The notes beneath the pieces were generated by a model, which was not told the DNA's origin, made no database searches, and saw only the letters and a list, made by a program, of their open reading frames with translations. Both the position numbers and the translations under genes were made by a program. Of a stretch of DNA of 64,000 nucleotides, positions 32,837-41,659 are shown piece by piece; within the stretch, counting starts at the first letter, position 1, and the number at the start of each line of letters is the position of its first letter. This DNA is from DASUPK01 sp963797265 (GTDB taxonomy: Bacteria > Actinomycetota > Thermoleophilia > Solirubrobacterales > 70-9): contig CAWCOY010000005.1 of assembly GCA_963797265.1 (NCBI GenBank), forward strand, positions 192,007-256,006, read 5' to 3'.

Positions 32837-34534
32837 ATGTCCCATCCGCACCCCCTCACCTGGCTCTACCGGAAGCTCGGCCGCCGCTACCCGTCCGTGT
32901 TCATCACGGTCGAGTTGCAGACCGCGTTCTTCGTCGCGACGGGCGCGGTCGCCCTGTTCAGCTTCTACTACTCGGTCTCCGGGCCCGACTTCCTGAAGGT
33001 CCTCGCGGTCACGCTCGGCCTGACCGCGATCGGCGTGGGCTTCGTGCTGGCACGAGTGCTGAAGCGGCTGCGCCCGCTGACCGCCTGGATCGGCGGGGAT
33101 CGCAGCTCCGAGACGACGGCGGATGCCTGGCACCGGGCGGTGAACCTGCCGATCGAGATGATCCGCCGCGACTTCTACGTCCCGGTCATCGTCACTGTGA
33201 TCACGGTCGTCGCCGCGGTGGCCATCCTGTCGCTGAGCTGGCTCTCCTTCTTCCCGATCCTGCTGGCGGCGCTGCTCACCGCCGCCTACGCCGGGACCCT
33301 CCACTACCTCGCGCTCGAGCTGGCGATGCGGCCGATCCTCTTCGACATCAACTCGGCGCTCGACCGGCCGGTGCGCATCGACCGGCCGGCGGTGCCGCTG
33401 CGGGTCAAGCTGCTCGGTTCGCTGCCGCTGATCAACGTGATCACCGGCATGGTGGTCGCCGCGCTCACCTCCGACGGCGGCGGCACGGATGCGCTCACCG
33501 TCGCCGTGCTGATCGCGCTGTTCGTCTCCTTCACGATCAGCTTCGAGCTCACCGTCCTGCTGACGCGCTCGATCCTGCGCCCGATCGAGGACCTCGAGGC
33601 CGCCACCGAGCGGATTCGCCAGGGACGCTTCGACGAGCACGTGCCGGTGACCACCTCGGACGAGTTCGGCGAGCTCTCCTCGGCCTTCAACCAGATGGTC
33701 GACGGCCTCGCCGAGCGGGAGCGGCTGCGCGAGGCGTTCGGCACCTACCTCGACGAGGAGGTCGCCCAGCACCTGATCTCCGCCGACTTCGAGCCGGGGG
33801 GAGAGGAGGTCGAGGTCTCGCTCGTCTTCTGCGACGTGCGGAACTTCACCAGCACCGCCGCCGAGTCCGACGCGCCCGACGTGGTGCGGCGCCTCAACGA
33901 GCTCTTCGAGTGCATCGTCCCGATCGTCGCCCGCCACCGCGGCCACATCGACCAGTTCATCGGCGACGCGGTCCTGGCCGTCTTCGGTGCGCCCGAGCGA
34001 ATCCCACAGCACGCCGACCGCGCGGTGCAGTGCGCGGTTGAGCTGGCGCGGACGATCAACAGCCGCCGTCCGGGCGGCTTCGAGGTCGGCGTCGGGGTCA
34101 ATTCGGGGAGCGTCGTGGCGGGCTCGATCGGCGGCGCCGGGCGGCTCTCCTTCAGCGTCATCGGTGACTCGGTCAATCTCGCCTCTCGCGTCGAGTCCGC
34201 CACCCGCGACACCGGCGACTCCGTCCTGATCACCGGCGAGACGCGCGCGCTGCTCTCCGAGACGATCGAGGTCGTGCCGCGCGGCGAACGCGAGATCCGC
34301 GGCTATGACCGCAAGGTCGATCTCTACGCCCCGGTCGTCCCGATCGCGCTCGAGACCGGCCCGGGGAGCGACGTGAACGATCCGCTCGCCGATCCGACCG
34401 TGGGTGGCCTCGGACGCGCGCCGGTGCCCGGCGACGGGCTCGGCCGCCGCACCCGTCCCGGCCCCGGCGTGGGGCGTGCGGGCAGCAGCTCCGATCGCGG
34501 ACTCGGCAAGACGCACACGCTGCCCGGATCCTGA
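32837..34534 (+). CDS. Membrane adenylate/guanylate cyclase with HAMP domain
   Basis: 565 residues. Several N-terminal hydrophobic segments are followed by a HAMP linker (LTRSILRPIEDLEAATERIRQGRFD). A class III cyclase domain lies near residues 325-480: VSLVFCDVRNFTS (metal Asp), FIGDAVLAVFGAP (second metal Asp) and FSVIGDSVNLASRVES (transition-state Asn/Arg). The C-terminal ~60 residues are Gly/Arg-rich and probably disordered. It should make cAMP or cGMP at the membrane in response to an unknown signal. Confidence 0.92.
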   Translation: MSHPHPLTWLYRKLGRRYPSVFITVELQTAFFVATGAVALFSFYYSVSGPDFLKVLAVTLGLTAIGVGFVLARVLKRLRPLTAWIGGDRSSETTADAWHRAVNLPIEMIRRDFYVPVIVTVITVVAAVAILSLSWLSFFPILLAALLTAAYAGTLHYLALELAMRPILFDINSALDRPVRIDRPAVPLRVKLLGSLPLINVITGMVVAALTSDGGGTDALTVAVLIALFVSFTISFELTVLLTRSILRPIEDLEAATERIRQGRFDEHVPVTTSDEFGELSSAFNQMVDGLAERERLREAFGTYLDEEVAQHLISADFEPGGEEVEVSLVFCDVRNFTSTAAESDAPDVVRRLNELFECIVPIVARHRGHIDQFIGDAVLAVFGAPERIPQHADRAVQCAVELARTINSRRPGGFEVGVGVNSGSVVAGSIGGAGRLSFSVIGDSVNLASRVESATRDTGDSVLITGETRALLSETIEVVPRGEREIRGYDRKVDLYAPVVPIALETGPGSDVNDPLADPTVGGLGRAPVPGDGLGRRTRPGPGVGRAGSSSDRGLGKTHTLPGS

Positions 34535-34572
34535 GGTTCAGAAGAGCGCGGCGGGGCCTCCGGCTGAGAAGT

Positions 34573-34611
34573 CAGTGGGCCGCCGCCCATCCGGGAGGCG
34601 GCGGCCCACTG
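34573..34611 (+). terminator. Strong 15-bp hairpin after the cyclase gene
   Basis: CAGTGGGCCGCCGCC pairs perfectly with GGCGGCGGCCCACTG around a nine-base loop, 39 bases after the cyclase stop. No T-run follows, but the position between two same-strand genes and the stem stability make a terminator the best reading. Confidence 0.7.
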
Positions 34612-34702
34612 AACCCCCTAGTCCTGGCCGGCCACGCCTAACGACTATCGGCCGGACGGCGGATGCCTGTAACCCCGCAATTCGGTAAATCCTGTCCTGC
34701 GA

Positions 34703-35470
34703 GTGGAAGAAACCGTTCCAAGCCCGCCGCAGGACGTGCCCGAGAAGGAGCTGGACGAGCTCTTTCACGGCCCGCTCGAGGACTTCACCCCGGCCCGCAA
34801 CGAGCTGGCGAAGTCGCTGCGCTCCGACGGAAAGTCCGAGGCGGCCGACTGGGTGAAGGCGCTGAAGAAGCCGAGCACGGCCGCGTGGTTGGTGAATCAG
34901 CTGGCGGCGCGGAAGTCCAAGGACGTGGCCCGGCTGCTGAAGGTGGGGGAAGAGCTGCGCGCGGCCCAGGAGGAGATGCTCGCCGGCACCGCCGACCGCG
35001 ACAAGCTCCGCGAGGCGGCGCGAGCGGAGCAGGAGACCATCGACTCGCTGCTGGGAACCGCCGAGGCGATCGGGCGCAAGCACGGCGTGGGAGCGCAGAT
35101 CATGACCCGGGTGGAGGAGACCCTCCGGGCTGCCTCGGGCGATCCGGAGGTCGCCGAGGCGATCGAGAAGGGCCGGCTGCAACGCGAGCAGCGGGCGGCG
35201 GGGATTGGGCTGGTCGGCGTCCCTGCCGCGACGCCGCCGAAGCGCGGCCGCAAGAAGGACGATCGAGAGGCGGCCGATCGCCGCAACCGCCAGCAGCAGG
35301 CGAAGCGCCGCAAGGAGGCCGAGCGCAAGCTGGCTTCGGCCGAGAAGAAGCTGGAGCGCGAGCAGGCCAAGCTGGAGCGGGCCCGCGATGCGGTCTCGGA
35401 CGCCGAGCGGGCCGTCCACGACGCCGAGCTCGACGCCCACGCCGCCCGCCGGGCCCTGGACGAGACCTAG
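34703..35470 (+). CDS. Hypothetical coiled-coil protein, 255 aa
   Basis: Starts at GTG 34703. The N-terminal part is helical (LEDFTPARNELAKSLRSDGK, STAAWLVNQLAARK) and recurs in actinobacterial hypothetical proteins. The C-terminal half is a highly charged Lys/Arg/Glu/Ala coiled coil (KRRKEAERKLASAEKKLERE). No enzyme motif. It precedes the ThDP enzyme gene by 17 bases. Confidence 0.75.
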   Translation: MEETVPSPPQDVPEKELDELFHGPLEDFTPARNELAKSLRSDGKSEAADWVKALKKPSTAAWLVNQLAARKSKDVARLLKVGEELRAAQEEMLAGTADRDKLREAARAEQETIDSLLGTAEAIGRKHGVGAQIMTRVEETLRAASGDPEVAEAIEKGRLQREQRAAGIGLVGVPAATPPKRGRKKDDREAADRRNRQQQAKRRKEAERKLASAEKKLEREQAKLERARDAVSDAERAVHDAELDAHAARRALDET

Positions 35471-35487
35471 CGAGTACTCTCGCCCCG

Positions 35488-37152
35488 ATGGCGACTGAGC
35501 AGGCCGAGGAGAGCGCCAAGGGCGCCGGCGGCGAGTCCGGCGCCGTCCACGGTGGGCGCCTGGTCGCGCAGGCGATGAAGAGCCGTGGCGCCTCGAAGCT
35601 CTTCACCCTCTCCGGCGGCCACCTCTTCTCCATCTACGACGGCTGCAAGGAGGAGGGGATCGACGTGGTCGACTTCCGCCACGAGCAGTCGGCCGCCTTC
35701 GCCGCGATCGGCTGGGCCAAGGCCACGCGCGAGCCGGGGATCTGCGCGCTCACCGCGGGTTGCGGGGTGACCAACGGCATGAGCGCGATCGCCTCCGCGC
35801 AGGCCGACGGCGTACCCCTGGTCGCGCTCGGCGGCCGCGCACCCGAGATGAGGTGGGGCAGCGGCTCGCTCCAGGAGATCGACCACCTGCCCTTCGTCAA
35901 GCCGCTGGTCAAGTCGGCGATCACGGTCAAGGACCCCGCGAAGATCGCCCGCACCACCGCCGAGGCGATCGACACCGCCGCAGAACCGCCGCTCGGCCCG
36001 ACCTTCGTCGACTACCCGCTCGACGTCGTCTTCACCGAGGCGGACGCAGGCGTCCCCGACCCGCCCTCCGTGCCGGAGCGGGTCCCGGACGGGGTGGAGG
36101 AGGCGGCGAAGCTGCTCGCCGGGGCGGAGCGCCCCGCGATCATGGCCGGCACCAACCTCTACTGGGCCCGCGCCGAGAACGAGCTCCGCGAGCTCGCCGA
36201 GGCGCTCGGCATCCCGGTCTTCCTCAACGGCCTCGGCCGCGGCTGCCTGCCGCCCGACCACGAGCTCTACTTCTCACGCGCCCGCGGCTCGGCCCTCCAG
36301 GGCTGCGACGTCGCCCTGGTGATCGGCGTGCCGCTCGACTTCCGGCTCGGCTTCGGCGGCTCCTTCGGCGACGAGTCGAAGTTGATCCAGCTCGACTTCG
36401 CGCCCTCGCGACTCGAGAAGACGCGCCAGCCCGAACTCGCCCTCGCCGGCGACATCGGCGCCGCGCTCACCGCGATTCGCGAGTCGGTCGACGCCGACCC
36501 CCACCGGACCTCGGCCTGGGTCAACCGGCTGCGGGTGATCGAGACCGACAAGCGGGCCGAGGAGCAGGAGATGCTCGACGACGAGCGCTCCCCGCTCCAC
36601 CCGATGCGCGTCTACAAGGAGCTCGGTGACTTCCTCGACCGCGACGCGATCGTGGTCGGCGACGGCGGCGACTTCGTCAGCTTCGCCGGGCGGGTCTGGG
36701 AGACCTGGGAGCCCGGCACCTGGATGGACCCGGGGCCCTACGGCTGCCTGGGCGCCGGCCCGGGGCAGGCGATCGGCGCCAAGCTCGCCCACCCCGAGCG
36801 CCAGGTCTGCCTGCTGCTCGGCGATGGCGCCTTCGGCTTCTCCGGGATGGAGTTCGACACGATGGCCCGCCACAACCTGCCGGTGGTCGCGGTGATGGGG
36901 AACAACGGGATCTGGGCGCTCGAGCACCACCCGATGAAGTTCCTCTACGGCTACTCGCTCGCCGCCGAGCTCCGCCCGGAGACCCGCTACGACGAGGTCG
37001 TCTCCGCGCTCGGTTGCCACGGCGAGCTTGTCCGGTCGCCGGACGAGCTCCGCCCGGCGCTCGACCGCGCCTTCGCCTCGGGCAAGCCCGCCCTGGTCAA
37101 CGTCATCACCGACCCCGAGGTCGTCTACCCGCGTAGGGCGAACCTGGCCTAG
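35488..37152 (+). CDS. ThDP-dependent enzyme, acetolactate synthase large-subunit-like
   Basis: 554 residues with the three-domain layout of the family: PYR domain (HGGRLVAQAMKSRGASKLFTL, then VDFRHEQSAAFAAIGWAKAT with the catalytic Glu), a central domain (ERPAIMAGTNLYWARAENEL) and a PP domain (LLGDGAFGFSGMEFDTMARH with GDG...NN ThDP-Mg motif, VAVMGNNGIWALEH). Related enzymes include acetolactate synthase, oxalyl-CoA decarboxylase and benzoylformate decarboxylase. No small subunit gene is adjacent, so branched-chain amino acid synthesis is not assured. Confidence 0.88.
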   Translation: MATEQAEESAKGAGGESGAVHGGRLVAQAMKSRGASKLFTLSGGHLFSIYDGCKEEGIDVVDFRHEQSAAFAAIGWAKATREPGICALTAGCGVTNGMSAIASAQADGVPLVALGGRAPEMRWGSGSLQEIDHLPFVKPLVKSAITVKDPAKIARTTAEAIDTAAEPPLGPTFVDYPLDVVFTEADAGVPDPPSVPERVPDGVEEAAKLLAGAERPAIMAGTNLYWARAENELRELAEALGIPVFLNGLGRGCLPPDHELYFSRARGSALQGCDVALVIGVPLDFRLGFGGSFGDESKLIQLDFAPSRLEKTRQPELALAGDIGAALTAIRESVDADPHRTSAWVNRLRVIETDKRAEEQEMLDDERSPLHPMRVYKELGDFLDRDAIVVGDGGDFVSFAGRVWETWEPGTWMDPGPYGCLGAGPGQAIGAKLAHPERQVCLLLGDGAFGFSGMEFDTMARHNLPVVAVMGNNGIWALEHHPMKFLYGYSLAAELRPETRYDEVVSALGCHGELVRSPDELRPALDRAFASGKPALVNVITDPEVVYPRRANLA

Positions 37153-37229
37153 CGATCCTCGCGCTTGGTTTGGCGGACCTCGTCTTCGGGGCATAACCGC
37201 CACAGCAGCACGAAAGTGCGGCAGCGGAG

Positions 37230-38501
37230 GTGAGATTGAAGAGAGGTTTGGGGCTTGGACGCCTCGGTGTCTCGTTCGCAATCGCCCTGTGCGGGGCGGT
37301 CCTCTTTGCCGGGTGCGGGGGAGGCAGCAGTGGTCCGCCCACCCTCAACTGGTTCGTGGCCATCCAGCCCGGCGGCTCGATCCAGGAGATCGCCCAGCGC
37401 TGCACCGAACAGGCGAACGGCCGCTACAAGATCGACCTCGAGCTGCTCCCCACCGACGCGGACACCCAGCGCGAGCAGCTGGTCCGACGCCTGGGCGCCG
37501 AGGACTCCTCGGTCGACCTGATCGGCATGGACATCCCCTGGACCGCGGAGTTCGCCAACGCCAACTGGCTGCGTCCCTACACCGGCGCCAGCGCGCAGCA
37601 GGTGAGCAAGGACGCCTTCGACAGCGCGGTCACGGCCGCCACCTTCGAGGGCAAGCTCTACGGGGCGCCCTTCAACTCCAACACTCAGCTGCTCTTCTAC
37701 CGCAAGGACCTGTCGCCGCAGCCGCCGACGACCTGGGACCAGATGATCGACGAGGCGACGCGGCTTCACAGCACGATCCAGGTGCAGGCGAACCGCTACG
37801 AGGGGTACGTCGTCCTCTTCAACTCGCTGCTCGTCTCGTCCGGCGGCGAGATCCTCTCCGGGCCGGAGCAGGTGGCGCTGCCGCAGGGGCCGACCGAGAA
37901 CGCGCTGCGGATCCTCGGCAAGTTGGCGAACTCGCCGGCGGCCGCCCCCGACATCTCCACCTCCGACGAGGACTCCGCCCGGCTCGGCTACGAGTCGGGG
38001 GCCTCGGCGTTCATGACCAACTACACCTTCGCCTACGGCAGCGCCGGCGAGAACGCCCCCGACATCCAGAAGAAGACCGGCGTCGCCCGCTACCCCGAGG
38101 CGGTCCCCGGCATGCCCAGCCGCCCGCCGCTGGGCGGCTTCAACATCGGGGTCAGCGCCTTCTCCAACCACCCGGACCTCGACTTTGAGGCCGCCGCCTG
38201 CATCACCTCGCCGATGGGTCAGCTGCTCGCCACCAAGCTCGACGGTCTGCCGCCCTCCAACCAGACCCTCTACAGGAACCCCGTCGTGACCGAGGCCTAC
38301 CCGGGCTTCGCCGACCTGGTCAAGGAGTCGCTCGATGACGCCGCCACCCGGCCGCTGACCCCCGCCTACACCGACCTCTCGCTGTCGATCCAGCGCACCC
38401 TGCATCCGCCGTCGAAGATCGACCCGAACGACGTTGGGGGGATCTATGACGAGCTCAAGTCCAACGCGGATGACGCCGTGAAGAGGGAGGGCCTGCAATG
38501 A
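37230..38501 (+). CDS. ABC transporter sugar-binding lipoprotein, LpqY/MalE-like
   Basis: 423 residues with a lipoprotein signal (CGAVLFAGCGGGSSG, lipobox Cys). A family 1 extracellular solute-binding protein follows (SVDLIGMDIPWTAEFANANWL, YGAPFNSNTQLLFYRKDL). GTG 37230 touches the GGAGG; TTG 37236, with five bases spacing, may be the real start. First gene of a four-gene importer operon. The WTAEFANANWL segment recalls mycobacterial LpqY, so trehalose or a similar disaccharide is a fair guess. Confidence 0.88.
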   Translation: MRLKRGLGLGRLGVSFAIALCGAVLFAGCGGGSSGPPTLNWFVAIQPGGSIQEIAQRCTEQANGRYKIDLELLPTDADTQREQLVRRLGAEDSSVDLIGMDIPWTAEFANANWLRPYTGASAQQVSKDAFDSAVTAATFEGKLYGAPFNSNTQLLFYRKDLSPQPPTTWDQMIDEATRLHSTIQVQANRYEGYVVLFNSLLVSSGGEILSGPEQVALPQGPTENALRILGKLANSPAAAPDISTSDEDSARLGYESGASAFMTNYTFAYGSAGENAPDIQKKTGVARYPEAVPGMPSRPPLGGFNIGVSAFSNHPDLDFEAAACITSPMGQLLATKLDGLPPSNQTLYRNPVVTEAYPGFADLVKESLDDAATRPLTPAYTDLSLSIQRTLHPPSKIDPNDVGGIYDELKSNADDAVKREGLQ

Positions 38502-39421
38502 GCGACGCGACCGCCACCGCGGCCCCCCGGGTCGGCAAGGCCAGCAGCCGAACCCGTTCCGAGCGCAAGCTCGGCTGGATGCTCTGCGCCCCCGCGGTGA
38601 TCGCCATGCTGCTCGTCACCGCCTACCCGATCATCTACGCGGTCGTCCTCTCCTTCCAGGACCTCGACCTCCGCTTCCCCGACGAGGGCGGCTTCGTTGG
38701 CCTCGACAACTACGGGTCGGTGCTCACCTCGAGCCTCTGGTGGACCGACCTCTTCAACACCCTGTTCATCACGGTGATCGCGGTCTCGGTCGAGCTCGTG
38801 ATCGGAATGGGCATCGCCCTGGTCATGTACCGGGCGATCTTCGGGCGGGGCGTTATTCGGGCCGCGGTCCTGATCCCCTACGGGATCGTCACCGTTGTCG
38901 CCGCCTTCTCCTGGCAGTTCGCCTTCGACCCGGCGACCGGATTCGTCAACAACCTGCCGCTGATCGCCGACGACAAGGCCTGGTTCGGGGACCGCTTCAG
39001 CTCCTTCGCGGTGATCATCATGGCCGAGATCTGGAAGACGACGCCGTTCATGGCCCTGCTGCTGTTAGCGGGGCTGACGACGATCGACGACGGGCTCTAC
39101 GAGGCGGCGAAGGTCGACGGCGCCAACGCCTGGCAGCGCTTCTGGCGGATCACCCTGCCGCTGATGAAGCCGGCGATCCTCGTCGCCCTCCTCTTCCGGA
39201 CCCTCGACAGCTTCCGGGTCTTCGACACGATCTTCATCATGACCAGGGGGGCGCAGGACACCGAGTCGGTCTCGATCCTGGGCTACAACCAGCTGATCTC
39301 ACGCCTCAACCTGGGTCTCGGGTCGGCGGTCTCGGTGATGATCTTCGTCTGCGTGCTGGCGATCGCCTTCCTGTTCATCCGCGGGTTCGGCGCCCGGACG
39401 CAGGAAGGGAGGGTGGGCTGA
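38498..39421 (+). CDS. ABC sugar transporter permease, MalF/SugA-like
   Basis: 307 residues with six membrane helices. The EAA loop that contacts the ATPase reads LYEAAKVDGANAWQRFWRI TLPLMKPAI. It overlaps the binding-protein stop (ATGA) and the next permease start (TGATG), so the importer is translationally coupled. Confidence 0.92.
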   Translation: MSDATATAAPRVGKASSRTRSERKLGWMLCAPAVIAMLLVTAYPIIYAVVLSFQDLDLRFPDEGGFVGLDNYGSVLTSSLWWTDLFNTLFITVIAVSVELVIGMGIALVMYRAIFGRGVIRAAVLIPYGIVTVVAAFSWQFAFDPATGFVNNLPLIADDKAWFGDRFSSFAVIIMAEIWKTTPFMALLLLAGLTTIDDGLYEAAKVDGANAWQRFWRITLPLMKPAILVALLFRTLDSFRVFDTIFIMTRGAQDTESVSILGYNQLISRLNLGLGSAVSVMIFVCVLAIAFLFIRGFGARTQEGRVG

Positions 39422-40263
39422 TGCAGCGCGGCAGCCGCGAGTATGGGCTGTGGGCGATCGGAGAGCTCCTCATCCTCGCCTTCGCGCTGATTCCGCTGCT
39501 CTGGATCATCTCTCTGTCGCTGAAGACGCCGGAAACGGTCGCCGACCAGAGCTTCATCCCCCACGATTGGTCGCTCCAGAACTACAAGGACCTGTTCGAG
39601 GGCGGGATCAGCGACAGCCCCTTCATCAAGCCGCTGATCAATTCGCTGGGGATCGCCCTGATCACCACCGTGATCTCGATCACCCTCGCCGCCTTCGCCG
39701 CCTACGCGATTGCCCGGCTCGACTTCCCGGGCAAGACCCTGATCCTCGCCGGCGCCCTGGCGATTGCGATCTTCCCGCAGATCTCGACCGTCGGTCCCCT
39801 GTTCGACATGTGGCGGGCGCTCGGGCTCTACGACACCTGGCCGGGGCTGATCATCCCCTACCTCACCTTCTCGCTGCCGCTGGCGATCTACGTGCTCGTC
39901 GCCTTCTTCCGCGAGATCCCCTGGGACCTCGATCAGGCGGCGCAGGTGGACGGGGCAACCCCGTTCCAGGCCTTCACCAAGGTGATCGTGCCGCTGGCCG
40001 CGCCAGGCGTCTTCACCGCCGCGATCCTCGTCTTCATCTTCGCCTGGAACGACTTCCTGTTCGCGATCTCGCTGACCTCATCCGACGCCTCGCGGACCGT
40101 GCCCGCCGCCCTCGCCTTCTTCACCGGCTCCTCCCAGTTCACCGAGCCGACCGGCAACATCGCCGCCGCGGCGGTGATCGTCACCGTGCCGATCATCATC
40201 TTCGTACTGTTTTTCCAGCGCCGGATCGTCTCCGGCCTCACCTCCGGCGCCGTCAAGGGATAG
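39421..40263 (+). CDS. ABC sugar transporter permease, MalG/SugB-like
   Basis: 280 residues from ATG 39421, which overlaps the upstream stop. Six membrane helices, with the EAA loop DLDQAAQVDGATPFQAFTKV. Partner of the preceding permease in a heterodimeric channel. The ATPase gene follows after eight bases. Confidence 0.92.
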   Translation: MQRGSREYGLWAIGELLILAFALIPLLWIISLSLKTPETVADQSFIPHDWSLQNYKDLFEGGISDSPFIKPLINSLGIALITTVISITLAAFAAYAIARLDFPGKTLILAGALAIAIFPQISTVGPLFDMWRALGLYDTWPGLIIPYLTFSLPLAIYVLVAFFREIPWDLDQAAQVDGATPFQAFTKVIVPLAAPGVFTAAILVFIFAWNDFLFAISLTSSDASRTVPAALAFFTGSSQFTEPTGNIAAAAVIVTVPIIIFVLFFQRRIVSGLTSGAVKG

Positions 40264-40271
40264 GAGAGGAA

Positions 40272-41522
40272 ATGTCCGAAATCGTTCTCGACCAAGTCAC
40301 CAAACGGTTCCCCGACGGGACCGAGGCGGTGAAGCAGATGAGCCTCGACATCCCCGACGGAGAGTTCGTGATCCTCGTCGGCCCATCCGGCTCAGGGAAG
40401 TCGACCGCGCTGCGGATGATCGCCGGGCTCGAGGACATCACCGAGGGGGAGCTGAAGATCGATGACCGGGTCGTCAACGACCTGGCCCCGAAGGACCGTG
40501 ACGTCGCAATGGTCTTCCAGAACTACGCGCTCTACCCGCACCTGACGGTGCGCGAGAACATGGCCTTCCCGCTGAAGCTGGCCGACGTCCCCAAGGAGGA
40601 GATGGAGCGCAAGGTCAGCGAGGCGGCGGAGACCCTCGATCTCACCGAGTACCTGGATCGCCGCCCGGCGAACCTCTCAGGCGGCCAGCGCCAGCGGGTC
40701 GCGATGGGCCGGGCGATCGTCCGCGATCCGAAGGCCTACCTGATGGACGAGCCGCTCTCCAACCTCGACGCGAAGCTCAGGGTGCAGACGCGGACCGAGC
40801 TCGCCCGGCTCCAGCAGCGGCTCGGGACCACCACCGTCTACGTCACCCATGACCAGACCGAGGCGATGACCCTCGGGGACCGGGTCGCGGTGATGAGGGC
40901 CGGCGCCCTGCAGCAGGTCGGCAAGCCGACCGAGCTCTACGCCCACCCGGTGAACCTGTTCGTCGCCGGCTTCATCGGCTCGCCGGCGATGAACTTCGTC
41001 CCGGGGGCGCTCAGCGGAGACAAAGTGAAGACCCCGTTCGGGGAGCTGCCGGTGCCAGAGGCCGCGAAGGCAGCGGCTGCCGGCGGCGAGCGCGAGGTGA
41101 TCGTCGGGATCCGGCCCGAGAACCTCGAGGACGCGAGGGTGGTGGAGACTGAGGCGAGGAACCATGGCGCCACCTTCAAGGCGAAGCTCGACCTGGTCGA
41201 GCCCCTCGGCGCCGAGTACTACGCCTACTTCCACCTCGAGGGGACGAGGGTCGAGTCCGAACACCTCAACGAGCTCGCGGTCGACGCGGGACTCACCGAG
41301 GTCCCGAGCGCCCAGGCGGGCGAGGCCTCGCTGGTCGCCCGTCTCAACGAGATGAGCGAGATCCGGGAGGGCGACGAGATCGAGCTCTGGCTGGACACTC
41401 GCCGCCTCCAGCTCTTCGACCCCGCCAGCGGCGAGACCCTGCTGGGCGCCCCGTCCGGGAACGGCGCGGCCGCGAGCGCCGCCAAGGCGGCGGAGAAGCC
41501 TGTCGCGGGACAGGCCGGCTGA
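40272..41522 (+). CDS. ABC transporter ATP-binding protein, UgpC/MsmX/SugC-like
   Basis: 416 residues. Walker A GPSGSGKST, Q-loop FQNYALYPHL, signature LSGGQRQRVAMGRAI, Walker B AYLMDEPLSNLDAKL and switch His (VTHDQTEAM) are all intact. The C-terminal OB-like regulatory domain of the CUT1 family follows from about residue 240 (EVIVGIRPENLEDARV). The last ~20 residues are Ala/Lys-rich. It energises the importer encoded upstream; AGGAGAGG lies before ATG 40272. Confidence 0.95.
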   Translation: MSEIVLDQVTKRFPDGTEAVKQMSLDIPDGEFVILVGPSGSGKSTALRMIAGLEDITEGELKIDDRVVNDLAPKDRDVAMVFQNYALYPHLTVRENMAFPLKLADVPKEEMERKVSEAAETLDLTEYLDRRPANLSGGQRQRVAMGRAIVRDPKAYLMDEPLSNLDAKLRVQTRTELARLQQRLGTTTVYVTHDQTEAMTLGDRVAVMRAGALQQVGKPTELYAHPVNLFVAGFIGSPAMNFVPGALSGDKVKTPFGELPVPEAAKAAAAGGEREVIVGIRPENLEDARVVETEARNHGATFKAKLDLVEPLGAEYYAYFHLEGTRVESEHLNELAVDAGLTEVPSAQAGEASLVARLNEMSEIREGDEIELWLDTRRLQLFDPASGETLLGAPSGNGAAASAAKAAEKPVAGQAG

Positions 41523-41659
41523 AGGAGCTGGGCGACGAAGCCCTGGGGCCGGGATACGATGAGCCCAGGATTGCCCTGAGCTCCCCCCAGACCCGGTACG
41601 CCAAGTCAGGCGACGCCTCGATCGCCTACCAGGTCGTCGGCGATGGGCCGACCGACCTG